Source of the DNA: UBA2357 sp002344625 | GTDB taxonomy: Bacteria; Pseudomonadota; Gammaproteobacteria; Burkholderiales; Rhodocyclaceae | Direction of reading: 5' to 3' | Assembly: GCA_937995335.1 (NCBI GenBank) | Contig: CALKIH010000052.1 | Location: forward strand, 124,001-188,000 | DNA: 64,000 nucleotides | Shown here: one piece after another, positions 42,673 to 51,516 of the stretch | Layout of the letters: each line of letters opens with the position of its first letter | How positions within the stretch are numbered: position 1 is the stretch's first letter | Notes under the pieces: generated by a model | Told to the model about the DNA's origin: nothing | Database searches by the model: none | The model's input: only the letters and a program-made list of their open reading frames with translations | Program-made: the position numbers and the translations under genes

Positions 42673-43271
42673 TTGCGCACCTCGCCATGCTTGGCCGCGT
42701 CATCCGTCGTGCCGGTCTCGGATTCGGAAGAGGGGGCGCCGTGTCCGCCCGCCAGGAATGGATCGGGCGCGCGTCCCGCCAGGAAAGCGAGCCGTTTGAT
42801 CAGCTCGGAAATGCCTTGCAGCCCCAGCAGGGCGAAGCCGAGCGGTGCCAGCGCAAACACCGGCCAGCGCAGCAGGCCGCCGGCGTTCGACGACATTTCG
42901 CCGGAATTGTAGGCGTTGACGACGACTGGCCACGATAGTTGGATGACAAGAAAGCACAAGGGCAGCAGGAAGATCACGATGCCGCCGATGTCGATCAGCA
43001 TGCGCGTCCTGAGCGAGAGCCTGTTCGCCAGGACGTCGATGCGCACATGCGCGTTCTGCATGAAGGCATGTCCCGCACCGAGCATGAAGACTGCGGCATA
43101 CAGGTACCACTGGATCTCGAGGAACGCGTTCGAGCCGATATTGAAGGCCTTGCGCGCGATCGCATTGAGCGCGCTGATCAGCGTCGCGGCCAGGATCAGC
43201 CAGATGATCGATTTCCCGACCACATGACTCGTCCGGTCTATCGCGTGTGAGAGTTTCAACAAGAATCCCAT
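42669..43271 (-). CDS. dctQ: TRAP transporter small permease (DctQ type)
   Basis: 200-residue inner-membrane subunit with four predicted helices. FLEIQWYLYAAVFMLGAGHAFMQNAHVRIDVL is the DctQ signature region. Start 43271 (MGFLLKLSH) is chosen because it begins the first amphipathic helix; no clear Shine-Dalgarno. Downstream of dctP after a 146-base gap holding a long hairpin, and overlapping dctM (ATGA). Confidence 0.88.
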   Translation of the reverse strand: MGFLLKLSHAIDRTSHVVGKSIIWLILAATLISALNAIARKAFNIGSNAFLEIQWYLYAAVFMLGAGHAFMQNAHVRIDVLANRLSLRTRMLIDIGGIVIFLLPLCFLVIQLSWPVVVNAYNSGEMSSNAGGLLRWPVFALAPLGFALLGLQGISELIKRLAFLAGRAPDPFLAGGHGAPSSESETGTTDDAAKHGEVRK

Positions 43272-43354
43272 TGGGGCATGCTCGTAGAGATGTGTTACCG
43301 AACGACCGGGTTTTCCGGAACCGTTGTCTGGTGACTGGCCGTGCAGGCTCGAAA

Positions 43355-43399
43355 CCCGGTTGCCTGCTCGGCCGCGTACTCGCCGAGCAGGCAACCGGG
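43355..43399 (-). other. Long perfect hairpin between dctP and dctQ
   Basis: 18-bp perfect inverted repeat, CCCGGTTGCCTGCTCGGC (43355-43372) with its complement at 43382-43399, loop of 9 bases. It begins 19 bases past the dctP stop in the transcript direction. Only a short U stretch follows, so it probably works as a partial terminator or 3' stabiliser that keeps the binding-protein mRNA more abundant than the permease mRNA. Confidence 0.75.
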
Positions 43400-43417
43400 G
43401 ATTGCAGCGCTACCGGA

Positions 43418-44572
43418 TCAGAGTTTCTGAGCGGCCATGTACTGGTCGAAACTGCCGTCGGCAATCGGATTCCACTGGATCTGGTCGGTCTGGAACCGAA
43501 TGAAATCGGCGTAGACCTTCTTCCAGTTGGGGTTCTTGTCGTTGAGCTCGGCGTAAACCTCGCGTGATGCCTTGAACGCGGCGTCCATGACGTCTCTCGG
43601 GAAGCGCGACAGCTTCGCCCCTTCGCCGATCAACTGCTTCAACGCACCCGGGTTGAGCGCGTCATACCTGGCCTGCATCACCACGTGCGCATCGGAGGCC
43701 GCCTGGCGGAGGATGGCTTTGTACTCGGCGGACAGGCTGTTGTAGGCCTTGTCGTTGACCATCAGGGTCAGTTGCGCGCCGCCTTCCCACCAGCCCGGGT
43801 AGTAGTAGAACGGGGCGACCTTGTGGAAGCCGAGCTTGTGGTCGTCGTAGGGGCCGATCCATTCGGCCGCGTCGATGGTGCCTTTTTCAAGCGACTGGTA
43901 GATTTCGCCAGCCGGGATGTTCTGCGGCACGCCACCGATCTTCGCCAGCACGCGGCCGCCGAAGCCGCCGATGCGCATCTTCAGGCCATTGATGTCCGCG
44001 ACCGACTTGATCTCCTTGCGGTACCAGCCGCCCATCTGGGCGCCGGTGTTGCCCATCGGGAAGTTCACGATGTTGTACTGGGCGTAGAACTCCCGCATCA
44101 GCTTGAGGCCGTTGCCTTCGTACATCCATGCGGTGATGCCGCGGGAGTTCATGCCGAAGGGGATCGCGCAATCGAAGGCGAAGGTTTCATCCTTGCCGAA
44201 GAAGTAGTAGTTCGCGCTGTGTGCGCACTCCACCGTGCCTTGCTGGGCGGCATCGAGCACGCCCAGGGCGGGTACCAGTTCACCCGCAGGGTGGATCGTC
44301 AGCTGGAATTTGCCGCCAGTCGCTTCTGCGAGGTTCCTCGACAGGGTTTCGGCGGCGCCGAAAATGGTGTCGAGCGACTTGGGAAAGCTCGATGCGAGTC
44401 GCCACCGAATTTGTTCGCCGCTGTGTATGGCGGGGGCTGCAGGTGCGGCTGGGGCCGAAGCCGCGGGGGTTGAGGTATTGGTTTCTTCCTTCTTGCCGCA
44501 AGCTGCAAGCCCGACAGCCGCGCCTGCAGCGAGGCCGGCCCCCGCCTTTTTTAGAAATGAACGACGCTCCAC
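43418..44572 (-). CDS. dctP: TRAP transporter substrate-binding protein (DctP/TakP type)
   Basis: 384-residue periplasmic receptor. The N terminus has a twin-arginine motif ERRSFLK (residues 2-8) and a lipobox LAAC (C25), then a low-complexity Thr/Ala/Pro linker, so it looks like a Tat-exported lipoprotein. The body resembles the TakP/lactate branch (IPFGMNSRG, GNTGAQMGGWYRKEI, GTIDAAEWIGPYDDH, YYPGWWEGG), which bind 2-oxo acids or lactate. A strong AAAGGAGG precedes the ATG. Promoter and tandem repeats lie upstream. Confidence 0.92.
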   Translation of the reverse strand: MERRSFLKKAGAGLAAGAAVGLAACGKKEETNTSTPAASAPAAPAAPAIHSGEQIRWRLASSFPKSLDTIFGAAETLSRNLAEATGGKFQLTIHPAGELVPALGVLDAAQQGTVECAHSANYYFFGKDETFAFDCAIPFGMNSRGITAWMYEGNGLKLMREFYAQYNIVNFPMGNTGAQMGGWYRKEIKSVADINGLKMRIGGFGGRVLAKIGGVPQNIPAGEIYQSLEKGTIDAAEWIGPYDDHKLGFHKVAPFYYYPGWWEGGAQLTLMVNDKAYNSLSAEYKAILRQAASDAHVVMQARYDALNPGALKQLIGEGAKLSRFPRDVMDAAFKASREVYAELNDKNPNWKKVYADFIRFQTDQIQWNPIADGSFDQYMAAQKL

Positions 44573-44610
44573 ATTAGCCTCCTTTGGTTTTTTTACATTT
44601 GGCGCAGTGG

Positions 44611-44616
44611 ATTATA
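44611..44616 (-). promoter_or_regulatory. -10 element of the dct operon
   Basis: Perfect TATAAT on the minus strand (44616-44611), 39 bases before the dctP start. No good -35 is present at 16-18 bases; instead a tandem direct repeat lies right where an activator would bind. Confidence 0.55.
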
Positions 44617-44636
44617 GGGATTGCGAAAAACCAAGA

Positions 44637-44666
44637 TAGCGCGGAAAACCCTAGCGCGGAAAACCC
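44637..44666. repeat. Tandem 15-bp direct repeat upstream of dctP
   Basis: Two exact copies of TAGCGCGGAAAACCC, at 44637-44651 and 44652-44666, head to tail. They sit just upstream of the dctP -35 region and downstream of pmbA. Could be an activator operator or a recent slippage duplication. Confidence 0.85.
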
Positions 44667-44691
44667 TAATCAGGGCGCCGCGCGGCGGGGG

Positions 44692-46032
44692 TCAGCTGCC
44701 CGCGACCGTCATCCGGTCGATCAGGATCGAGCCGCAGTGCTTCGCGCCACGCGGCAGTGCATCGTTGCCGATCGCACTGATTCCCATGAACATTTCACGC
44801 AGATTGCCTGCGATCGTGATTTCCTCGACCGGGTGCTGGATTTGCCCGTCTTCGACCCAGAAGCCGGCCGCGCCGCGCGAATAATCACCTGTCACATAGT
44901 TGACGCCGTGCCCGAGCAACTCGGTCACGATCAGGCCGCGGTGCATCTGGCGCGCCAGTTGTGTGAAGTCGAGTTCGCCGTCCTTGACGACGAGATTGTG
45001 CGAGCCGCCCGCGTTGCCGGTGGTCTGGAGCCCCAGTTTGCGGGCGGAGTAGGTCGATAGGAAATAGCCCTGCAATACCCCGTCGGTCACGATTTCCCGG
45101 TCCCGGGTTGCCACACCTTCGTTGTCGAAGTACGAGGAGCCAAATCCGCCGCGGAGGTGCGGGCGCTCGCTGATACTCACCCGCGGCGACATCACCTGCT
45201 TGCCCAAGCTGTCGAGCAGAAACGAAGACTTGCGGTAAAGCGCGCCGCCGCTGACCGCATGCACCAGGCTGCCGATCAGCGCCGTGGCCAGGGGCGCCTC
45301 GAACAGCACCGGCACCTCGCAGGTCTTGATCTGGCGCGCGCCCAGCCGGGCAAGCGCGCGCTCGCCGGCGCGCCTGCCGATCGCTTCGGGCGAACCGAGG
45401 TCGAGGGCGTTGCGGCGCGAGTCGTACCAGTACTCCCGCTGCATTTCATCGTCGCTGCCGGCGATCACCGAACACGACACGCCGTGCCGCGAACTGGCGA
45501 ACCCGCCCATGAATCCGATGCTGTTGGCCGAAATGAAATGCGACTCCTGAGTCGAGACGCTGGCGCCTTCGGAGTTGCTGATCCTGGGGCTCACCGCGAA
45601 CGCGGCCTGTTCGCAGGCCCGTGCCATTTCGATGGCCTGCTCGACCCCGAGACCCCACGGGTGGTGCAGGTCTAGATCCGGGCAGTCGCGTGCCAGCAGT
45701 GCCTCGTCGGGCAACCCGGCGCACGGGTCGGGGGCCGTGAAGCGGGCGATCGACAGCGCCGCGTCCACCGTCGAGCGCAGTGCTTCGGTCGAGAAGTCTG
45801 ACGTGCTCGCGTGCCCGCGCTGCTGACCCAGGTAGATCGTGACACCGACGCCCTTGTCGCGGTTGTACTCAATGGTGTCGACTTCGCCCTTGCGCACCGA
45901 GGTGGTTTGCCCGAAGCCTTCGGAAACGTCGGTTTCACAGGCGGTCGCCCCGCGCTTGGCCGCATACTCGAGCACGTCACTGGCGATTTCACGAAGGCGG
46001 TTGGGCGAGAATGAGAAGCCGGTGTCGGACAT
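44692..46032 (-). CDS. pmbA: Metalloprotease-partner protein PmbA (TldE)
   Basis: Partner subunit of the TldD/TldE complex that degrades unfolded peptides and matures some ribosomal peptides. 446 residues; ends with the conserved GNLREMFMGISAIGNDALPRG stretch. As usual for TldE, the HExxxH metal motif of TldD is absent. tldD is not in the window. Divergent from darP with 49 bases between starts. Confidence 0.94.
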   Translation of the reverse strand: MSDTGFSFSPNRLREIASDVLEYAAKRGATACETDVSEGFGQTTSVRKGEVDTIEYNRDKGVGVTIYLGQQRGHASTSDFSTEALRSTVDAALSIARFTAPDPCAGLPDEALLARDCPDLDLHHPWGLGVEQAIEMARACEQAAFAVSPRISNSEGASVSTQESHFISANSIGFMGGFASSRHGVSCSVIAGSDDEMQREYWYDSRRNALDLGSPEAIGRRAGERALARLGARQIKTCEVPVLFEAPLATALIGSLVHAVSGGALYRKSSFLLDSLGKQVMSPRVSISERPHLRGGFGSSYFDNEGVATRDREIVTDGVLQGYFLSTYSARKLGLQTTGNAGGSHNLVVKDGELDFTQLARQMHRGLIVTELLGHGVNYVTGDYSRGAAGFWVEDGQIQHPVEEITIAGNLREMFMGISAIGNDALPRGAKHCGSILIDRMTVAGS

Positions 46033-46057
46033 GAGCGAAGTCGGTTTTATCAGGGGC

Positions 46058-46063
46058 TATAAT
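46058..46063 (+). promoter_or_regulatory. -10 element for darP
   Basis: TATAAT at 46058-46063, 18 bases before ATG 46082. The -35 position has no good match. Transcript leader would be about a dozen bases. Confidence 0.4.
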
Positions 46064-46081
46064 CTTAACCCGATCCTGAAC

Positions 46082-46681
46082 ATGAAAACCCCGATGATTG
46101 ACGAACACGCGTCGGCCGACGATGCCGAGGATGCTGCGGGCATCTACGCTGGACCCAGCAAGAGCAGCCTCAAGCGCGAGATGCATGCGTTGCAGGATCT
46201 CGGCGAGCAACTCGTGGCCCTTTCGTCCGAGCGGCTTGCCAAGGTGCCGATGCCGGAAGCGCTGCTTGCTGCCGTCAAGGATGCGCAGCGCATCAGCAAG
46301 CATGGCGCGCGCCGCCGCCAGCTGCAGTACATCGGCAAGCTGATGCGGCATATCGACCCGGTTCCGATCCAGGCGCAGCTCGATGCGTTCAACGGGGTGT
46401 CGAAGGCCGAGGTGGCGCGCCAGCATCGGCTCGAGCGGCTGCGCACCGAGCTCATGGATGATGACAGGGCAATCGGCAAGATCGCCGAGATCTGGCCGGA
46501 GGCCGATCTTCAGCATCTGCGCACGCTGCGGCGCAATGCCTTGAAGGAGCGCGAACAGAACAAGCCGCCGCGGGCGTTTCGCGAGATTTTTCGCGTGCTG
46601 CGCGATCTGGACGAAGGGGCGGGGATCGATGGCGCGGTCGCACCGGACGAGGTAGCCGACCAAACCGGTCTGTCCGGTTGA
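46082..46681 (+). CDS. darP: Ribosome-associated protein DarP (YjgA, DUF615)
   Basis: 199-residue highly charged protein that assists late 50S subunit assembly in E. coli. Family features: SSLKREMHALQDLGEQLV, SKHGARRRQLQYIGKLMR and WPEADLQHLRTLRRNA. Start 46082 or 46094. Divergent from pmbA, the usual pairing in proteobacteria; mog follows 10 bases downstream. Confidence 0.94.
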   Translation: MKTPMIDEHASADDAEDAAGIYAGPSKSSLKREMHALQDLGEQLVALSSERLAKVPMPEALLAAVKDAQRISKHGARRRQLQYIGKLMRHIDPVPIQAQLDAFNGVSKAEVARQHRLERLRTELMDDDRAIGKIAEIWPEADLQHLRTLRRNALKEREQNKPPRAFREIFRVLRDLDEGAGIDGAVAPDEVADQTGLSG

Positions 46682-46691
46682 TGGAGTGACA

Positions 46692-47279
46692 GTGAGCGAA
46701 CAGATTCGCATCGGGCTGGTTTCGATCAGCGACCGCGCCTCCGGCGGTACTTACGAGGATCAGGGCATTCCCGCTCTGGCGGGATGGCTCGGTCGCGCGC
46801 TCACCTCGCCGTGGCATGTCGAAACCCGGCTGATTCCGGACGAGCGCCCATTGATCGAGGCGACCTTGATCGAATTGGTGGACGCGGGCTGCGCGCTGGT
46901 GCTGACTACCGGCGGCACCGGGCCGGCGGCGCGCGACGTCACGCCCGAAGCCACCCTGGCCGTCGGCGACAAGGAGATGCCCGGATTCGGCGAGGAGATG
47001 CGCCGGATCAGCCTGAACTTCGTGCCGACCGCGATCCTGTCGCGGCAGGTGGCGGTGGTGCGCGGAAAATGCCTGATCGTGAATCTGCCCGGGCAGCCGA
47101 AATCGATCCACGAGACGCTCGAAGGCGTGCGCGCGGCCGATGGCTCGGTGTCCCATGTCGGAATCTTCGCCGCGATCCCGTATTGCATCGACCTGATCGG
47201 CGGGCCCTATGTCGAGACCGATGAATCGGTGATCAAGGCGTTCCGGCCCAAGCACGCACTCAGGCCCCGGAGCCGCTGA
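46692..47279 (+). CDS. mog: Molybdopterin adenylyltransferase
   Basis: Adenylates molybdopterin before MoeA inserts molybdenum. 195 residues, the same length as E. coli MogA and colinear with it: GLVSISDRASGG, TTGGTGPAARDVTPEAT and LPGQPKSI. GTG 46692 is favoured because GGAG lies 5 bases upstream; GTG 46686 is the alternative. Its near neighbours msrQ/msrP encode a molybdoenzyme system, which makes functional sense. Confidence 0.95.
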   Translation: MSEQIRIGLVSISDRASGGTYEDQGIPALAGWLGRALTSPWHVETRLIPDERPLIEATLIELVDAGCALVLTTGGTGPAARDVTPEATLAVGDKEMPGFGEEMRRISLNFVPTAILSRQVAVVRGKCLIVNLPGQPKSIHETLEGVRAADGSVSHVGIFAAIPYCIDLIGGPYVETDESVIKAFRPKHALRPRSR

Positions 47280-47314
47280 GGCGCACGCACGGTCGAGCTG
47301 GCGGTTGCGGGGCT

Positions 47315-47992
47315 TTACTTGGGTACGATCCGGATGACCTTGCCCTTGAACTGCGGCAGGTGTGCTGGCGCCGTCGCCAGTTGTCGGCGGCGCTCGAGCT
47401 CGCGCCACCAGCCGCGAACACCGAGCAGCGCCGCCAGCACCAGCGTGTAGGCGAGGGGCATCGAAACATCGGCCTTGACCAGCCACCAATAGTGCAGCAC
47501 CGAGAAGATGGCAATGGCGTAGATCGAGCGGTGCAGTGCCTGCCACCGGCGCCCGCCCAAGTGGCGGATCGCGAGATTGCTCGAGGTGGCCGCCAGCGGA
47601 AGCATCAGGACGAAGGCCGCGAAGCCGACCGTGATGAAGGGGCGCTCAAGGATATCCTCGGCGACCGCCCCCCAGTCGAACCACTGGTCGAGCCACACGT
47701 AGCTGGCCAGATGCAGACAGGCATAGGCGAAAGTGAACAGCCCCAGCATGCGTCGCAGCCGCAGCAGCCAGTGCAGACCGGTCAGTCGCCGCAGGGGGGT
47801 GACGGCGAGGGTCATCAGCAACAGGTTCAGCGTCCATTCGCCGGTGGAACGGCGGATGGACTCGACCGGATTCGCGCCGAGCGTGTCGGCGAACCAGCCC
47901 TGGGCCATCAGTGCGGTGGGGATCAGCAGCAATGCGAACAAGGCCGCCTTGATGCCTGCCAGGGCCAGGTTACCGGGATTCTTGAGCGTCAT
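47315..47992 (-). CDS. msrQ: Haem-binding membrane subunit MsrQ
   Basis: 225-residue inner-membrane b-type cytochrome with about six helices that passes electrons from quinols to the periplasmic MsrP. Conserved histidines in helices (CLHLASY, LHRSIYAIAIFSVLHYWW) are the likely haem ligands. Directly downstream of msrP on the minus strand with 79 bases between, as in the msrPQ operon. Confidence 0.93.
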   Translation of the reverse strand: MTLKNPGNLALAGIKAALFALLLIPTALMAQGWFADTLGANPVESIRRSTGEWTLNLLLMTLAVTPLRRLTGLHWLLRLRRMLGLFTFAYACLHLASYVWLDQWFDWGAVAEDILERPFITVGFAAFVLMLPLAATSSNLAIRHLGGRRWQALHRSIYAIAIFSVLHYWWLVKADVSMPLAYTLVLAALLGVRGWWRELERRRQLATAPAHLPQFKGKVIRIVPK

Positions 47993-48071
47993 TGGCGTGG
48001 GTCTTCAAAGTGAACTTGCGCACATGCGGCCGCCTTCAACCTGCCGCAAGCTGCGGTGACAGCGTGGAGCG

Positions 48072-49010
48072 TCAGTAATGTTGGCCGAGATCCATGCCTT
48101 GGTACAGGCTCGCAACCTGTTCTCCGTAGCCATTGAACATCAGGGTGGGGCGCCGGCGCAACTCGCCGATGCGGCGTTCGGTGGCCTGGCCCCAGCGCGG
48201 GTGGCGCACTTTGGGATTGACGTTCGAGTAGAAGCCGTATTCGTGTGGCGCGGAGGTGTTCCAGGCCGTCGCGGGTTGTGTCTCGACGAGTCGAATGGTC
48301 ACGATCGACTTGGCGCTCTTGAACCCGTACTTCCAGGGTACGACTACGCGTACCGGTGCGCCGTTCTGGTTCGGCAGCACTTCGCCGTACAGACCCAGCG
48401 CCAGGATGGTGAGGGGGTGCAGTGCCTCGTCCAGGCGCAGCCCCTCGGTGTATGGCCAGCGCAGAATCGGGCGGGTGAGCATGATCCGGGGATCGTAGTG
48501 GGTCACGAATTCGACATACTTCGCGGACCCCAGCGGTTCGACCGCCTTGAGCACGGCCGCGAGCGGAAAACCGACCCACGGCACCACCATCGACCATGCC
48601 TCGACGCAGCGCAAGCGGTAAACGCGCTCTTCGAGCGGGGCGAGTTTGAGCAGGTCGTCGATGTCGAAGACGCGCGGCTTGCCGACGAGCCCTTCGACCG
48701 TGACGGTCCATGGACGTGTCGCCATCTTCTGCGCGTTGATCGCCGGGCTTTCCTTGTCGGTGCCGAATTCGTAGAAATTGTTGTAGCTGACGATGTCCTC
48801 CCGGGGCGTCTGCTCTTCGCTGGTGCCGAAGGGGCCGGGCACGATCGGCCCCAGGCCCGCACCATCGGTCCGGGCCGCTCTCGCAAGCGGACCGAGCGCC
48901 AGGCCGGCGGCACCCAGCGAAGCGGCCAGGATGAATGTGCGGCGCGCCATGAACAACGGTCGTGGCGTGATTTCGGATGGCGCGATATCGCCGGGTCGTC
49001 TTATCAGCAT
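48072..49010 (-). CDS. msrP: Periplasmic methionine-sulfoxide reductase MsrP (molybdoenzyme)
   Basis: Repairs oxidised methionines in envelope proteins using molybdopterin. 312 residues; twin-arginine export signal (MARRTF, residues 21-26, then a hydrophobic stretch), and the molybdenum-ligand cysteine C135 in YRLRCVEAWSMVVPW. PWKYGFK and SLYQGMDL at the C terminus also match. The start at 49010 gives the same N-terminal extension before the Arg pair as E. coli MsrP. Divergent from aroG. Confidence 0.95.
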   Translation of the reverse strand: MLIRRPGDIAPSEITPRPLFMARRTFILAASLGAAGLALGPLARAARTDGAGLGPIVPGPFGTSEEQTPREDIVSYNNFYEFGTDKESPAINAQKMATRPWTVTVEGLVGKPRVFDIDDLLKLAPLEERVYRLRCVEAWSMVVPWVGFPLAAVLKAVEPLGSAKYVEFVTHYDPRIMLTRPILRWPYTEGLRLDEALHPLTILALGLYGEVLPNQNGAPVRVVVPWKYGFKSAKSIVTIRLVETQPATAWNTSAPHEYGFYSNVNPKVRHPRWGQATERRIGELRRRPTLMFNGYGEQVASLYQGMDLGQHY

Positions 49011-49157
49011 GTGGAGTACCCAGGGGGTGAAGAAACGTCGTCAAGCTCTGACCGCGGAGCATACCGCCAGGTTTCAATTCGACGCGCCGGCGTCGCACGC
49101 GGCCTGGATGGGTTAAAATCGCGGGTCCACCAGTCTGCAAAATAACAGGGTTGCGCC

Positions 49158-50243
49158 ATGTCTGCCTCGGTCAAGATTCATATCGACGATGTCCGCATCA
49201 AGGAAATAAAGGAGCTCATTCCGCCGTCGCACTTGTTGCGGGAGTTCCCGGCTACGCCGCTCGCCGCGGATGTCGCGTTCCAGGCGCGCCAGTCGATTCA
49301 CCGGATTCTTTTCGGCGCTGATGACCGCCTGCTCGTCGTGATCGGGCCCTGCTCGATCCACGATCTGGATGCTGCAATCGAGTATGCGCGCCGGCTCAAG
49401 GCCGAAGCCGACCGCCTGGCCGGCGATCTGCTGATCGTGATGCGGGTCTATTTCGAGAAGCCGCGTACCACTGTTGGCTGGAAAGGGCTGATCAACGATC
49501 CCTATCTCGACAACAGCTTCAAGATCAACGAAGGCGTGCGCCTCGCGCGCAAGCTGCTGTGGGAAATCAACGAACTCGGCCTGCCGGCCGGCACCGAGTT
49601 TCTCGACATGATCACCCCGCAATACATCGCGGACCTGATCTCGTGGGGCGCGATCGGCGCCCGTACGACCGAGAGCCAGGTGCATCGCGAACTGGCTTCC
49701 GGGCTCTCGTGTCCGGTCGGGTTCAAGAACGGTACGGACGGCAACGTCAGGATCGCGGTCGATGCGATCAAGGCCGCGCAGTCGCCGCATCACTTCCTGT
49801 CGGTGACCAAGGCAGGGCATTCGGCGATCGTCTCGACCTGCGGCAACGAGGACTGTCATGTGATCCTGCGCGGTGGCAAGTCGACCAACTACGATGCCGG
49901 GAGTGTCGACGCCGCGTGCAAGGAATTGGCCGCGTCGGGTGTGCCGGGCAAAGTCATGATCGACTTCTCGCATGCGAACAGCCGCAAGCAGTATCGCCTG
50001 CAGCTGGAGGTCGCCGCCGACGTGGCCGGGCAGCTGAGCGCCGGCGATGCCCGCATCATCGGCGTGATGGTCGAATCGCATCTTCACGAGGGACGCCAGG
50101 ATCTGGTGCCGGGCAAGACGCTGGAGTACGGCAAGAGCATCACCGACGCCTGCATCGGCTGGGACGACACGCTGACGCTTCTCGACACGCTCGCCGAAGG
50201 GGTGCGTAACCGGCGGGTTGCGCGCGCGGCCGAACTGGAGTGA
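49158..50243 (+). CDS. aroG: 3-deoxy-D-arabino-heptulosonate-7-phosphate synthase (class I)
   Basis: First enzyme of the shikimate pathway, joining phosphoenolpyruvate and erythrose 4-phosphate. 361 residues; IGPCSIHD, MRVYFEKPRTTVGWKG, GARTTESQVHRE, GKSTNYDA and DFSHANS are the class I (AroF/G/H) motifs. Which aromatic amino acid inhibits it cannot be read safely. TAAAAT at 49114-49119 is a possible -10. Its substrate erythrose 4-phosphate is also used by Epd in this window. Confidence 0.96.
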   Translation: MSASVKIHIDDVRIKEIKELIPPSHLLREFPATPLAADVAFQARQSIHRILFGADDRLLVVIGPCSIHDLDAAIEYARRLKAEADRLAGDLLIVMRVYFEKPRTTVGWKGLINDPYLDNSFKINEGVRLARKLLWEINELGLPAGTEFLDMITPQYIADLISWGAIGARTTESQVHRELASGLSCPVGFKNGTDGNVRIAVDAIKAAQSPHHFLSVTKAGHSAIVSTCGNEDCHVILRGGKSTNYDAGSVDAACKELAASGVPGKVMIDFSHANSRKQYRLQLEVAADVAGQLSAGDARIIGVMVESHLHEGRQDLVPGKTLEYGKSITDACIGWDDTLTLLDTLAEGVRNRRVARAAELE

Positions 50244-50373
50244 GCGCCAGCGGTTGACGCGCTCGAGCACCCATGGGGTGGCGGTATTGCCGATGGTCGG
50301 CGCGGCCGCTCCATGACGCTGGGCGCGCAGCCCCGGCGCGATTGCGCTTCCCAGGCTTGTTACGCCCCGTCCG

Positions 50374-51474
50374 ATGGATTCCCGCCCTCCGACTGCAGCA
50401 CCGAGGAAGATCATCCACTGCGACTGCGACTGCTTTTACGCGGCGGTCGAGATGCGCGACGACCCCACGCTGATCGGGCGCCCGCTTGCGGTGGGTGGGC
50501 GTCCCGACCGGCGCGGGGTCGTCGCGACCTGCAACTACGAAGCGCGTGCGTTCGGGGTGCGCTCCGCGATGGCGACGGCGCATGCGCTGCGGCTATGTCC
50601 GCAACTGCTGATGCTGCCGCCGGATTTCGAGCGTTATCGTGCGGCTTCGCGTCAGATTCTCGCGATTTACCGCGACTACACCCCCTTGGTCGAACCCCTG
50701 TCGCTTGACGAGGCCTATCTCGACGTGACCGGGGTGGTGCGTTGCTCGGGTAGTGCCACCCTGATGGCGCAGGAGATTCGCGCGCGCATTCATGCCGAGG
50801 TCGGCATTACCGCGTCGGCCGGGATCGCGCCCAACAAGTTCGTGGCGAAGGTGGCCAGCGACTGGAACAAGCCGAATGGTCAGTTCGTGGTCCGACCGGC
50901 GGACCTGGACGTGTTCGTGGCGGCGCTGCCAGTCAAGAAGATCTTCGGCGTGGGCAAGGTCACGGCGCGCAAGCTCGCCGCACTGGGGGTCGAGACCTGC
51001 GGCGATCTGCGCGCCTGGAGCCTGGCTGACCTCACCCATGCCTTCGGCAGTTTCGGCGTGAGTCTGCATCGCCTGTGCCGCGGGGTGGATACGCGCCGGG
51101 TGGTGCCGGACCGGGTGCGCAAGTCGTTGTCGGTCGAGACCACCTTCGACGTCGATCTGCCCGATCTCGCGGCGTGCCGGCGCGAACTGCCGGCCTTGCT
51201 GCGGGAATTCGAGCGGCGCTTGGCCAGTGCGCGCGAAACCGCGCCGGTGCACAAGGCGTTCGTCAAGATCCGCTTTTCCGACTTCAGCCACACGACCGCA
51301 GAGTGCGTATCGGCTGCGCCGTCCGGTGAAACCTGGCAACGCTTGCTCGCCGAGGCGCAGGCACGCAAGGCCCTGCCGGTGAGGCTGCTGGGTATCGGGG
51401 TGCGTTTCGCACCGCGCGAGGCGCAGGCGCCCCCGCCTGCGCAACTGGCACTCTTCGACGCAGACGCGCCTTGA
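50374..51474 (+). CDS. dinB: DNA polymerase IV
   Basis: Y-family translesion polymerase, 366 residues. Catalytic acidic residues are in HCDCDCFYAAVE (D17 first) and SLDEAYLDVT; the helix-hairpin region KIFGVGKVTARKLAALG follows. The C terminus has QLALF, a beta-clamp-binding motif, 11 residues from the end. No LexA box is seen upstream, so SOS control is not evident. Converges with the adenosyltransferase gene. Confidence 0.95.
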   Translation: MDSRPPTAAPRKIIHCDCDCFYAAVEMRDDPTLIGRPLAVGGRPDRRGVVATCNYEARAFGVRSAMATAHALRLCPQLLMLPPDFERYRAASRQILAIYRDYTPLVEPLSLDEAYLDVTGVVRCSGSATLMAQEIRARIHAEVGITASAGIAPNKFVAKVASDWNKPNGQFVVRPADLDVFVAALPVKKIFGVGKVTARKLAALGVETCGDLRAWSLADLTHAFGSFGVSLHRLCRGVDTRRVVPDRVRKSLSVETTFDVDLPDLAACRRELPALLREFERRLASARETAPVHKAFVKIRFSDFSHTTAECVSAAPSGETWQRLLAEAQARKALPVRLLGIGVRFAPREAQAPPPAQLALFDADAP

Positions 51475-51516
51475 GCGGTCCGCCCCGCGTGCCGGCAGCA
51501 TGCACGGGCCGGGTTC

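Noticed and set aside
40343..42703. Apparent 786-residue fusion protein ending in a histidine phosphatase
   Set aside because: The N-terminal two thirds is an out-of-frame reading of dctM; the phosphatase starts at TTG 40987.
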